This document shows, piece after piece, positions 7,543 through 16,256 of a stretch of DNA of 64,000 nucleotides. Position numbers and translations under genes: made by a program. The number at the start of each line of letters is the position of its first letter. The first letter of the stretch is position 1. The notes under the pieces are model-generated. The model worked only from the letters and a program-made list of their open reading frames with translations, ran no database searches and was not told the origin of the DNA. Source of the DNA: an uncultured Ferrovibrio sp. (GTDB lineage: Bacteria; Pseudomonadota; Alphaproteobacteria; Ferrovibrionales; Ferrovibrionaceae); NCBI RefSeq assembly GCF_937960835.1, contig NZ_CALGPC010000004.1, positions 38,191-102,190 of the forward strand, given 5' to 3'.

Positions 7543-7879
7543 CCCTCACCGCCCCATTATCATCGGGGCCACGGGTGGTGCGGTTCGGCAACGGGACTCC
7601 GACGGATCGTGCCGCAGACCTTGGCTTCGGTTGCGATATGCGGTCTCCGCCCTTGGTGCTCATGCCATTAATGCTGCCGTCGACATTAATGCTGCTCGAT
7701 TGTTTCTGCTCGTAATGCCATTCTGCTCGTAAATGCCGTTCTGCTCGCGGCACTGTTTCTGTGCGCGATGCCGTTTCTGCTCGTAATGCGCCTGCCGGAT
7801 CAGACCGGCGCGACGCATGGAAGACAGGGTATGAATCCCCCTTGACCGCGCAAGCAAACTCCGCCGGCCGGGCAATCAT
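7502..7879 (-). CDS. Doubtful ORF spanning the tandem repeats
   Basis: A 125-codon frame from ATG 7879 that runs through the 17/18-bp repeats, giving imperfect repeats of the type RAETASRTETVPRAERHLRAE. No RBS precedes the ATG and no domain is recognised. It sits upstream of the unknown gene and the ATP-grasp gene on the same strand, so a repeat-bearing small protein cannot be excluded. The broken 17-bp unit shifts the frame of the repeat, which argues against it. Confidence 0.18.
   Translation of the reverse strand: MIARPAEFACAVKGDSYPVFHASRRSDPAGALRAETASRTETVPRAERHLRAEWHYEQKQSSSINVDGSINGMSTKGGDRISQPKPRSAARSVGVPLPNRTTRGPDDNGAVRDRDDEMATMRWQR
7666..7791. repeat. 17/18-bp tandem repeat, about seven units
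   Basis: Two CATTAATGCTG-type units (7666-7701) are followed by five TTTCTGCTCGTAATGCC-type units of 17-18 bases (7703-7791). Examples are TTTCTGCTCGTAATGCCA at 7703 and TTTCTGCTCGTAATGCGC at 7774. The units are diverged and directly adjacent with no spacers, so this is a minisatellite and not a CRISPR array. With the 14-bp tract it fills the roughly 600-base gap between the phosphodiesterase gene and the ATP-grasp operon. Confidence 0.75.
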
Positions 7880-8018
7880 TTAGCGATGGGGCAACATTCA
7901 GGATTCGCGGATTTTACAAACAATACCGCAGATGCAGCGCGAGGACCGCCAAGCCGGCAGGTTGTCGCTTCTCGATCTGCTGCCAGAACAGCTTTCGATG
8001 GCAGGCCGGTTTCCGGCT

Positions 8019-8840
8019 TTAATCGGCCAACTTGGCCTTTGGATTGGAAAGCGGATACGGTCCATCATAATCGCCGATCATTGCCACATGACTGATCAGC
8101 CTGCTGCCGTTCCACCAATGCAGCATGAAGCCCGGCGGCTCCATCCGAAAGCAGCCGGGGGCCTCTGGGTCGATGTCGAGCGCGATCTGGTGTGCGGGGC
8201 CGGGGCAGGTCATGGCCGGCCGGCCGCCCACGCTGGCGCGGATGGTGCGATGCAGATGACCGCAGAGGATCAGTTCGATCTGGGGATGGCGAGAGACAAT
8301 GTCGGCAAATGCCTCGCGCCCCTTCAATCCGAACCTGTCCATATAGCCGATCCCGGTCTCAAAGGGCGGGTGGTGCATCATCACGAGAGTCGGGATATCC
8401 GGTTTCTGTTCCAGGGTCCGCTCCAGCCAGCCCAGCCGCTCCTGGCAAAGCTCCCCGCCGCTCTGCTTCGGGATGACGGTATCGAGCCCGAGGATCCGCA
8501 GGGGATAATCACTATCGATGGCAAATTGCAAGAATCCGCCCTCTGCCGGCATGTAGCAGTCCTTGCAAAAGGCGGCGCGCATGGCATTGCGTTCATCGTG
8601 ATTGCCCGGCACGGCGATGATGCGCTGCGGAAGCGGCTTCAGGATCGCCTGCAGATGCTCGTATTCCTCCGGATGACCGGAATCGACCAGATCGCCGGTG
8701 AGCAGAATCACATCGGGCTGCTGCTTCAGGGCAAGGACTTCCTCGACGCAGCGGGCCAGCATCGCAGCAGTGTCGACCCGGCCGTAGGCAAGCTTGCCCG
8801 GCTGCTTGATATGGGTATCGGTGATCTGTGCGATCAGCAT
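8019..8840 (-). CDS. CpdA-like metallophosphoesterase
   Basis: A class III cyclic-nucleotide phosphodiesterase-type enzyme of about 273 residues. All binuclear-metal motifs are present in order: ITDTH, LLTGDLVDSG, VPGNHDER, MMHHPP and CGHLHRT. This fits 3',5'-cAMP phosphodiesterase CpdA or a close relative. ATG 8840 follows GAGGAG by 7 bases, and the longer frame upstream lacks a signal. It faces away from the repeat tract and has its own upstream region, so it is probably monocistronic. Substrate could be another phosphodiester. Confidence 0.87.
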   Translation of the reverse strand: MLIAQITDTHIKQPGKLAYGRVDTAAMLARCVEEVLALKQQPDVILLTGDLVDSGHPEEYEHLQAILKPLPQRIIAVPGNHDERNAMRAAFCKDCYMPAEGGFLQFAIDSDYPLRILGLDTVIPKQSGGELCQERLGWLERTLEQKPDIPTLVMMHHPPFETGIGYMDRFGLKGREAFADIVSRHPQIELILCGHLHRTIRASVGGRPAMTCPGPAHQIALDIDPEAPGCFRMEPPGFMLHWWNGSRLISHVAMIGDYDGPYPLSNPKAKLAD

Positions 8841-9381
8841 GCAGAAACTCCTCGCAACATCGGCAGACCCCACGGATCGTCAGCCGGTCAGCACCTGCCG
8901 CCTGGAGCCGTGACGCATCTTTGCTTCAATCACCAATGACCGCATTTCGTCAACCGGGGCAATGATCCTGGCAGGCGGTCATGTCCGATTGCCCGCATCC
9001 TGTCTTTGATGGCAGTCGAAAACGATTTTAAGCGCTTTAATACCGCAAGCCGCCCATTGGGACGCTGTCTTGCCATCGTGTTTGGATTCCTTGCTGAGAA
9101 TCCGGTCACAGCATGATGACGCATATTACGGCATCATATTGAAAATCGGCTTTTGCAGCCCCGTCCTCGCGCTGTCAGAAGACAAAGGTTCGAAGGCTTC
9201 GCTGATCTTCCGGTTCCTGCAGTGAAACCTTCACCCAGCAGGAGCGCGCCCATGGCATGTGCATCATGGACAGGGGCGCCGACATTGCGGCGCCCCAGCG
9301 AAGTTGATCAGAGGAATACGATCTGCAGGCCCGGCAAGCTCCTCGGGCGACACCGGCGAGACGATCGGCAGCCGGAGATTG
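8841..9381. other. Intergenic region with a GC-rich hairpin
   Basis: About 540 bases with no convincing gene. The part near 9000-9150 is AT-richer and likely carries the promoter of the phosphodiesterase gene. The arms GGGGCGCCG (9273-9281) and CGGCGCCCC (9288-9296) form a strong 9-bp stem 86 bases past the ABC permease stop. It may end the catabolic operon, although no T-run follows. Confidence 0.5.
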
Positions 9382-10170
9382 TCAACCTTCTCCTGCGGCA
9401 ACGGAACCAAAGGACTTGCGGTCCCAGAACACGATGCGGGTATGCAAGAAACGCAACAACTGCGTTCCGCAGACGCCAATCACAGCAAGGGAGATCAGGC
9501 CTGCGAATACGGTTCCGAGATCAAGCGCATTGGAACCCGTCTGGATCAGGAAGCCAAGCCCCTCGGTGGAGGCAATGAATTCGCCGACTACGGCGCCGAT
9601 CAGCCCCATGACCACGGCGATCTGCAGGCCCGCAAAGATCGGCGATGCGGCATGCGGCAGCTTGACCTCGCGCAGGATATCCAGCCGCGATGCGCCACAG
9701 ATCCGCATCATGTCGACAAGATTTGGATCCACCGAACGCAGGCCGACGATGACGTTCACGAAGATCGGGAAGAAGCAGATCAGCGCCACCATGACGATCT
9801 TCGATTCGATGCCAAAGCCAAACCAGACGATGACCAGCGGCGCAAGGGCGACCTTCGGCATGGACTGTATGGCGATGACGAGCGGAAAGACGAAACGCTC
9901 GACAATGGGTATTTCAGCCAGCACCGCCCCGAGCACCAGCGCCACCACAGCGCCGCTCAGATAGCCCGTCACGGTCGCCGTAAGGGTGAAGCTGAGATGC
10001 GGCCAGTAGCTTCCGTCGATATATCCAGTCTGCAAGGATTCCAGAACCTGGCCAATATTGGGCAGGATGTAATTGGGAACATTGAAGATCCGGATAGCGA
10101 CTTCCCAGAGCAGGATGACCGTGGCGAACGAAACCAACGGATAAAACAACCGCATCAGGCTTTGCCTCAT
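9382..10170 (-). CDS. ABC transporter permease, SsuC/TauC/ThiX type
   Basis: A 262-residue inner-membrane permease with about six hydrophobic segments. It carries the cytoplasmic-loop motif MRICGASRLDILREVKLPHAAS, the EAA-like site that contacts the ATPase. The family imports sulfonates, taurine, nitrate or pyrimidine precursors. It ends a three-gene importer encoded with the ATPase (3-base gap) and the binding protein. The neighbouring deaminase and molybdenum hydroxylase suggest an N-heterocyclic substrate. Confidence 0.9.
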   Translation of the reverse strand: MRQSLMRLFYPLVSFATVILLWEVAIRIFNVPNYILPNIGQVLESLQTGYIDGSYWPHLSFTLTATVTGYLSGAVVALVLGAVLAEIPIVERFVFPLVIAIQSMPKVALAPLVIVWFGFGIESKIVMVALICFFPIFVNVIVGLRSVDPNLVDMMRICGASRLDILREVKLPHAASPIFAGLQIAVVMGLIGAVVGEFIASTEGLGFLIQTGSNALDLGTVFAGLISLAVIGVCGTQLLRFLHTRIVFWDRKSFGSVAAGEG

Positions 10171-10173
10171 TGT

Positions 10174-10992
10174 TTACCTCTTGCCATCCAGGGCACCGGT
10201 TACCGCGTAGAGCTCGCTGCGCAGCTCGTTGCAGAGCTCGGTGAAGGCGCTGTCCGCCAGGGTCTCCACATTGCGGGGACGCGGAAGATCGATGCGTATG
10301 TCTTTCACGACCTTGGCAGGCCGTGCCGAGAGAACGATGACCCGATCAGACAGGAATGCGGCCTCATGAATACTGTGGGTAACGAAGATTACCGTCTTCT
10401 GGGAATGCTCCCATAGCCGCTGCAACTCTAAAGACATCTGCTCCCGTGTCAGCGCGTCAAGCGCCGCAAATGGCTCATCCATGACCACCACCGGCGGGTC
10501 ATGGATCAGCGCACGGGCAATGCCGACCCGCTGCTGCATGCCGCCGGACAGTTCGAAAGGATAGTTCTTTTCGAATCCGGCCAGCTTGACCAGCTCGAGC
10601 ATCTGTCTGGCGCGAAGATCACATGCCTTCGCATCAAGACCTCGGGCGCGCAGTGGCACCTTGACGTTGTCCAGCACCGATTTCCAGGGCAGCAGGGTCG
10701 GCTGCTGAAAGACCATCCCCACATCCTTGCGCGGCCCAGTGACGGTTTCGCCATTCAGCTTGGCCGCGCCGGCACTCGGCGCCAGCAGCCCTGCGACCAT
10801 CTTGATCAGCGTGGATTTGCCGCAGCCTGAAGGCCCGAGGATGGAGACGAAACTGCCTCGCTCGATATCGAGCGACAGATTCTGCACCGCCGGAATCGTC
10901 CCCGACGCCGTCACGTAGGTCAGCGAAACTCTGTCCAGGCTGACGGCCGGCATGGTGCCGGCCGCCGTCGCTACAGAAGTTGATACCGACAT
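10174..10992 (-). CDS. ABC transporter ATP-binding protein, SsuB/TauB type
   Basis: A 272-residue ATPase. Walker A GPSGCGKST, the Q-loop GMVFQQPTLLPW, signature LSGGMQQR, Walker B VVVMDEPFAALD and the switch histidine FVTHSIHEA are all present. It abuts the binding-protein gene without a gap. It powers uptake by the adjacent permease. Confidence 0.93.
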   Translation of the reverse strand: MSVSTSVATAAGTMPAVSLDRVSLTYVTASGTIPAVQNLSLDIERGSFVSILGPSGCGKSTLIKMVAGLLAPSAGAAKLNGETVTGPRKDVGMVFQQPTLLPWKSVLDNVKVPLRARGLDAKACDLRARQMLELVKLAGFEKNYPFELSGGMQQRVGIARALIHDPPVVVMDEPFAALDALTREQMSLELQRLWEHSQKTVIFVTHSIHEAAFLSDRVIVLSARPAKVVKDIRIDLPRPRNVETLADSAFTELCNELRSELYAVTGALDGKR

Positions 10993-12087
10993 TTACTTGC
11001 CGATCGCCTGAGCCTTCTTGATCACCGCATCGACATCGAACTTGCCGAAATCGGGGACGAAGGCGTTGGTATAGAGCCTGGACAGATCGATATTCGGATC
11101 CTGCACCATGCCGTTCTGCACCAGAATCTCCAGGCTGGTCTTCCAGCTCTGCTCGCCAAACGCGCCATACTGACGGCTCGCGTGGTCGCCAGGCGGCATC
11201 TTGGTGGCAAGATTTGCCTTGAGAATGCGGACGCTGTCCTCGAGATTCTTGGCCATGTCTCCCGCCGTCGGGCGGGTCTCGGGATACTTCTGCCACATCA
11301 TGGTGACACATCCGGCAGGATTGGCGTCGCACGCAACCATGCCCTTGGTATAGGCGCGGCCAAAGCGACGGATCAGATCCGGATTGTCGCGGATGGTGTC
11401 AATATGGGTGGCGAAGCTGTTGCCGGAGAGAACGCGGTATTTCTCAGGCAGCGGAATGCGACGGATTGCAATGCCGTCATTTTCCATCTGCGCATGCACG
11501 ACATCGAACTGGTTGAGCGCGTCGATGCGGCCGGTTTTAAAAGCATTGATGGCAGAGGCTCCCTGACCGACGCCGATGATCTTGACGTCCTTTTCGGAAT
11601 CGAGGCCCGCCTCCCGGAGATAGGAACGCGTCACCGGCACATTGCCAACACCCAGGCCAATGACACCTATGGTCTTGCCCTTCAGATCAGCCAGGGTCTT
11701 GATCGGGCTGTCGGCAGGCACCACCATTTCCCAATTGTAAAGACGCGTGACGTTATAAAAATACTGGATCGGCAGCGGATCCTTCCCCTTGTCATGGGAA
11801 ATGATGACTGGATCGGGGATCGGGTAGCCGATGGTGATCGCCTTGGAGGCGATCTGCGGCATGAGCACACCCGTGCTGTCGAACTGAACCGTCTTGATTT
11901 CAATCCCTTCTTCTTTGAAGAAGCCCAGGGTTTCCGCCAGATACATGGACGCATTGGCCAGGCCGACGCGCGATGCCGTGCCATATACGACCTGGTCCAC
12001 CTTCTGTGCCGCCGCCGGCATTGAGAAGAAGGCGGCGAAGCAAATCGCAGAGATTGCGGTCCGCCTGAACTTGATTGACGCTTTCAT
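10993..12087 (-). CDS. ABC transporter periplasmic substrate-binding protein, NMT1/SsuA type
   Basis: A 364-residue secreted binding protein. A signal peptide with a hydrophobic core (ISAICFAAFFSMPAAAQ) covers about 28 residues. The mature part has the NMT1/THI5-like pattern YLAETLGFFKEEGIEIKTVQF near the start, then LKGKTIGVIGLGVGN and the interlobe region. Members bind sulfonates, nitrate, riboflavin or hydroxymethylpyrimidine. Here the operon context points to a small heterocycle. It is the first gene of the importer on the minus strand, 39 bases after the amidohydrolase. Confidence 0.88.
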   Translation of the reverse strand: MKASIKFRRTAISAICFAAFFSMPAAAQKVDQVVYGTASRVGLANASMYLAETLGFFKEEGIEIKTVQFDSTGVLMPQIASKAITIGYPIPDPVIISHDKGKDPLPIQYFYNVTRLYNWEMVVPADSPIKTLADLKGKTIGVIGLGVGNVPVTRSYLREAGLDSEKDVKIIGVGQGASAINAFKTGRIDALNQFDVVHAQMENDGIAIRRIPLPEKYRVLSGNSFATHIDTIRDNPDLIRRFGRAYTKGMVACDANPAGCVTMMWQKYPETRPTAGDMAKNLEDSVRILKANLATKMPPGDHASRQYGAFGEQSWKTSLEILVQNGMVQDPNIDLSRLYTNAFVPDFGKFDVDAVIKKAQAIGK

Positions 12088-12125
12088 ACCCTGTCCTCCT
12101 GATAACTATTAACCCCCACCACACA

Positions 12126-13559
12126 TCACGCCATCTCAAGCGAAAGCGGCGCAATCTCATCCGCGCTGCGTCCTGCAGCGTCGCGTTTTGGAACATTGGC
12201 CATGGCCTGGAGCTGCCCTTCCTCGACGATCCTGCAGGCGGCATCGACATCTATGGTCAGCACCTTGCCGCCCTCGACCACCTGCCGGCCATCGACGAAC
12301 ACGTCACGCACGGCCCGGCTGCCGGCATTGAAGATCAGGCCACGCAGCGGATCGCGATTGGGCACCATCGCCGGATGACTGAGGTCAACCAGAACGATAT
12401 CCGCCTTTGCGGCCGGCGCGAGACGGCCGATATCGTCGCGGCCAAGCGAGCGGGCGCCGCCAATGGTGGCGGCATGCAGCACATCACTGACGCTGGCGAG
12501 GTTGACATGGCCGCTTTGCATCTTGGCCGCAAACAAAGCCAGGCGCATTTCATCGAGCATGTTGTGCGGTGTGGTATCTGTGCCCATAGCCATCGGCACG
12601 CCGGCCTGGACATATTTGCCGAAGTGGTGCAGTGCCGCACCGCGATAGGCGAAAGTATGCGGGCTGTGAATGACCGTCACTCCAGCCTTGGCCAGAATCT
12701 GCAGGTCTTCCTGCTGTGGCCAGTGCAGCCAGGGGTGATGATCAAGGAAGATGCCGTGAGCGATTGAGGTATTCGCATCGAGCACGCCGAGCTTGTTCAG
12801 ATATCCGACCGGCGTTAATCCGTGGCGGCGGATCATCTCATGGAATTCATGCACGCTCTGGCACAGATGCGTCTGAAATGGCAGCCGATGCTGCTTTGCC
12901 GCCTTGTATGCAGCCTGCAGCAGCTCCGGCGTGCAGGTTTCCGCCTGTGCCGGCATGACGATGCCCCCCATCCGCCCGGATGGATGCCGTCGCGCCGCCA
13001 GGCAGACCTCGATGGCCCGCTGCATGCCACGCTCGCCGCCGGCTTCATCCCACTGATACTCGACGCGATGGCCGTTGACCGTCTGCCACGCCGCCGAGCG
13101 GAACATGGGAGCCACATAGCCACGGATGCCGGTATCGGCGATGGTGTCAAGCCAGCCTTCGTAGGGCAAGGCCATGTCGGCGACAGTGGTGCAGCCGCTG
13201 AGCAGCAGTTCCGCTATTGAAAGCCGCGTGCCTGCGGGTATGGCCTGCGGTTCAGGCCGCACGACATACAAAAATTCGTAAAGCCGCGACATGTAGAGCA
13301 GCGGGCTGCCGAGTTCCTCGAAAAAGCCTTTGGCCAGCGCCTCGGTGCCGATATGGCCATGGACGTTGACCAGACCCGGCATTGCCATCAGACCGGCGCC
13401 ATCGATGATGCGATCCGCCCCTCCCGTCCATGCCGAGCCGACATGGATAATCTGCCCATCTTCGAAGGCGATATCGGCATCCCGCAGATATCTGTGACGG
13501 CCCGCCGCCTCATCCCAGGCGACAACCCATGATGCATTCCTGATCAATGTGCGGCTCAT
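12126..13559 (-). CDS. Amidohydrolase, TRZ/ATZ/guanine-deaminase-like
   Basis: A 477-residue metal-dependent hydrolase of the aminohydrolase branch. The metal ligands are visible: VNVHGH near residue 66, FQTHLCQS, HSPHTF and MGTDTTPHN, typical of mononuclear enzymes that deaminate or dechlorinate N-heterocycles. It overlaps the molybdenum-hydroxylase large-subunit gene by 4 bases, so the two are translated together. It may deaminate the imported ring before or after hydroxylation. Confidence 0.85.
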   Translation of the reverse strand: MSRTLIRNASWVVAWDEAAGRHRYLRDADIAFEDGQIIHVGSAWTGGADRIIDGAGLMAMPGLVNVHGHIGTEALAKGFFEELGSPLLYMSRLYEFLYVVRPEPQAIPAGTRLSIAELLLSGCTTVADMALPYEGWLDTIADTGIRGYVAPMFRSAAWQTVNGHRVEYQWDEAGGERGMQRAIEVCLAARRHPSGRMGGIVMPAQAETCTPELLQAAYKAAKQHRLPFQTHLCQSVHEFHEMIRRHGLTPVGYLNKLGVLDANTSIAHGIFLDHHPWLHWPQQEDLQILAKAGVTVIHSPHTFAYRGAALHHFGKYVQAGVPMAMGTDTTPHNMLDEMRLALFAAKMQSGHVNLASVSDVLHAATIGGARSLGRDDIGRLAPAAKADIVLVDLSHPAMVPNRDPLRGLIFNAGSRAVRDVFVDGRQVVEGGKVLTIDVDAACRIVEEGQLQAMANVPKRDAAGRSADEIAPLSLEMA

Positions 13560-15955
13560 GCCGGCACCTTTTCGTCATTGCTGCAATGAATGATCTCGAG
13601 CAGCTCCTCCGGCATGATCGGAAGGCTGGTTACGGTCCTGCCATAGTCGGCCAGGGCATCGTTGACGGCATTCAGCACCGCCGCGGCAGCAGCGCAGGTT
13701 CCGGCCTCGCCGGCTCCTTTTGCGCCAAGCTGCGAGCCGGCATAGGGTGTCTCGACATGGGAGATGCGAATATCGGGCATCTCCACCGCCATCGGCACGA
13801 GATAGTCCGCCATGGTGGCGCTTGTCAGCTGCCCCTCGCTGCTATAGCGGCAGCACTCATAAAGCGCATGGCCGATCCCCTGAACCACGCCGCCGCGGAT
13901 CTGCTCATCGACCAGCAGCGGATTGATCACTCTGCCGCAGTCCTCGACAACCCAATGGCTGAGCAATTTGACAAAGCCGGTGCCGGGATCGATCTCAACA
14001 TGGGCAGCCTGCACGCCGTTGGTCGGCAGGAAGTTATCGCGGGTTCTGCGATACTGATGGGTCAGAGCAAGCTCGATGTGGCAATCCGGCGGCAGTTCAT
14101 GCGGCCGGTAGTAGGCAATTTCGGCAAGCTGACGCAGGCTCATGCGCGGCTGCCCTGAAGCGATCTCGACGATGGCCCCAGCTTCCAGCTTGAGAGCAGA
14201 TGACGGCAGCTGCAGCAGCTCGGCAGCCATGGAGAGGATATTGGCCCGCAGCCGCTCCGCTGCCTTATAGGCAGCCTCGCCGCCGATCGCGGCGCCTCGC
14301 GAGGCCCAGGCGCCGCCGCCGCCCGGCACGCTGGCTGTATCGCCGGTATATACAGTCACTGCAGAGAGCGGCACGCCCAGGCGATCGGCGATGATCTGCT
14401 GCACGCCCGTCGCAGTTCCCTGACCCTGGTCGGTTACGCTGGCGTGGCAGACGATTTCACCGGAAGGATCAACCCTTAAGGAGACACTGTCGATGGCGGA
14501 AACAGGAACCTGGCCGCGGCCATAGACTTCCGGACCGGTCGCCGTAAGCTCGACATAGCTGGCAATGCCAATTCCCTGCAGCCGTCCCTTCTTGCGCATG
14601 GCGGCACAGGATTCCGCCAGAGCCTCATAATCCATCATGGCGACAAGCTTATCCAGGCAGGCCTGGTGGGACATGTCGAACAGCACGACATCGGCCGGCG
14701 ATTTCCAGCGTTCGGAAGAGCACGGCACGAAATTGCGCCGGCGCAGCTCTATCCGGTCGACGCCCAGCCGGCGTGCGGCCTGGTCGACCAGCAGCTCGGT
14801 CAGCGCCGTAGCGACCGGATGGCCAACGCCGCGGTATTGGCCCGCGGGCGTCTTGTTCTGGAACACGCATCGCACCCGGCCATGGAAGACCTCGAACCGG
14901 TAGGGCGAGCCAACCATGCGGGTGGCGCCCATCGCCTCCGCCGGGCCGCCCCGCGGAAAGATCGAATAGGCGCCCATGCCATGCAGATCATCGACGGCAA
15001 AGCCGATCATGCGCCCGTCTCGCGTCAGGGCCAGCCTGCCGGTGATGACATGCTCGCGTGCATGAGCGTCGCTGGTAAAGGACTCCAGCCTGTCGGCGAC
15101 ATATTTGACAGCGCGCCCGAGCAGCCGGCTAGCCGCACAGACTGCCACTTCATCCGGATAGACATGCAGCTTCATGCCGAAGGCCCCGCCCACATCGGGG
15201 CAGATGACCCGGACACGCCCCATCGGAAGCCTGAGCAAATCGGCATAGTGCGCCTGCATCTGGTGCGGCACCTGGTGCGACTGGTACACCGTCAGCGTCT
15301 CCGTCTTCGGCTCGAAGATGGCGACAATGCTGCGTGCCTCCAGCGTCACACCGGTCTGCCGGCCGGAATGAAGGGTTTGCTCCACGACCACTTCGGCAGC
15401 CGCGATGGTTGCAAGCGCCTGAGCAGATCCCATCTCCTGCTCGAAGGCGATGTTGCTGCCGATTTCCTCGTGAATGACGGTCGCATCCGGCTTTAAGGCA
15501 TCCGCAAAACTGATAACGGCCGGCAATTCCTGCCAGTCGGCGACGATATGCTCCAGCGCGTCTTCAGCTTCGGCCCGGCTTTCCGCCACCACGATGGCAA
15601 CCGGCTCGCCCTGATAAAAGACGCAATCGCCGGCGAGCGGTGTCTGCACCGGGGAGCGCAAAGAGGCAAAACGCGCCAGCACGCCGCGCCAGCCATCGCA
15701 TACCGTTGCGATATCAGCCGCCGTATAGACGGCAACTATGCCCGGGCATTGCCTCGCTGCAGAGACATCCAGCTTCAGGACGCGGGCATGGGCATAGGGA
15801 CTGCGAAAGAATGCGGCATGCAGCATGCCCGGCACAGCTATGTCGTCGGTATAGCGTCCCTGCCCCCGAACAAGACGGGAAATTGCCGTGCGCGGTAGCG
15901 AAGCGCCAATCAGTCCGCTCAAGCCCCCGCTACTGTCTCGCATCAGTCCCCCCAC
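13556..15955 (-). CDS. Molybdenum hydroxylase large (molybdopterin-binding) subunit, CoxL/XdhB-like
   Basis: A 799-residue xanthine-dehydrogenase-family molybdenum subunit. It has an N-terminal a/b-hammerhead region (YTDDIAVPGMLHAAFFRSPYAHA), the GGAFGMK molybdopterin loop, QYRGVGHP, and the catalytic glutamate motif GAKGAGEAG near the C-terminus. It hydroxylates a carbon of a ring or aldehyde with water as oxygen source. The GTG at 15955 follows AAGGGG by 5 bases; ATG 15943 is an alternative. FAD and iron-sulfur subunits lie upstream across the Xre gene. Substrate unknown. Confidence 0.9.
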   Translation of the reverse strand: MGGLMRDSSGGLSGLIGASLPRTAISRLVRGQGRYTDDIAVPGMLHAAFFRSPYAHARVLKLDVSAARQCPGIVAVYTAADIATVCDGWRGVLARFASLRSPVQTPLAGDCVFYQGEPVAIVVAESRAEAEDALEHIVADWQELPAVISFADALKPDATVIHEEIGSNIAFEQEMGSAQALATIAAAEVVVEQTLHSGRQTGVTLEARSIVAIFEPKTETLTVYQSHQVPHQMQAHYADLLRLPMGRVRVICPDVGGAFGMKLHVYPDEVAVCAASRLLGRAVKYVADRLESFTSDAHAREHVITGRLALTRDGRMIGFAVDDLHGMGAYSIFPRGGPAEAMGATRMVGSPYRFEVFHGRVRCVFQNKTPAGQYRGVGHPVATALTELLVDQAARRLGVDRIELRRRNFVPCSSERWKSPADVVLFDMSHQACLDKLVAMMDYEALAESCAAMRKKGRLQGIGIASYVELTATGPEVYGRGQVPVSAIDSVSLRVDPSGEIVCHASVTDQGQGTATGVQQIIADRLGVPLSAVTVYTGDTASVPGGGGAWASRGAAIGGEAAYKAAERLRANILSMAAELLQLPSSALKLEAGAIVEIASGQPRMSLRQLAEIAYYRPHELPPDCHIELALTHQYRRTRDNFLPTNGVQAAHVEIDPGTGFVKLLSHWVVEDCGRVINPLLVDEQIRGGVVQGIGHALYECCRYSSEGQLTSATMADYLVPMAVEMPDIRISHVETPYAGSQLGAKGAGEAGTCAAAAAVLNAVNDALADYGRTVTSLPIMPEELLEIIHCSNDEKVPA

Positions 15956-16256
15956 TCATGCCCCTTCGCGGCATGGCACATTCGCAACGGGCAGGCACGC
16001 CAGTTCATCGCCACAAGCCGCTGCAGCAATCGATTTTCTGCAACTGCAACATGAAGTCAATGATCAATCTCTTTTTTTAGACGATTTGAATTATTTGTAC
16101 GTGGTGCCGAACTTTCGGGCAGCTGAAGCCTGCTCGTTGGGCAACGCGCGAATGCCAAAGAGGCAACAAATATGTGGGGAAAGGCGGCCTGAATACGCAA
16201 AGGATACTTATGCGACCGCATCCATCGGCGGATACACGCGTAAGTGCGCGAGACCC
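15956..16256. other. Intergenic gap between Xre gene and large subunit gene
   Basis: About 300 bases without a gene. The middle (16060-16110) is AT-rich with a run of seven T on the plus strand, so a promoter for the large subunit, deaminase and ABC genes on the minus strand is plausible. It could serve as the target of the Xre regulator encoded just upstream. No clear dyad was found. Confidence 0.4.

Noticed and set aside
7472..7791. CRISPR array
   Set aside because: The repeats are only 14-18 bases, directly adjacent and diverged, with no unique spacers and no cas genes nearby.
7502..7879. Repeat-containing precursor peptide for a graspetide-like RiPP (ATP-grasp plus GNAT downstream)
   Set aside because: No RBS, the 17-bp unit breaks the repeat frame, no known graspetide core motif, and the ATP-grasp enzyme resembles amino-acid ligases rather than the RimK-like graspetide ligases.
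8930..9067. Small basic minus-strand ORF of about 45 codons
   Set aside because: No RBS or recognised domain; it overlaps the likely promoter region of the phosphodiesterase gene.
9264..9400. C-terminal frameshift or extra gene at the end of the ABC permease
   Set aside because: Another frame reads plausibly here, but the permease already ends at a normal length and the alternative frame lacks a start signal.
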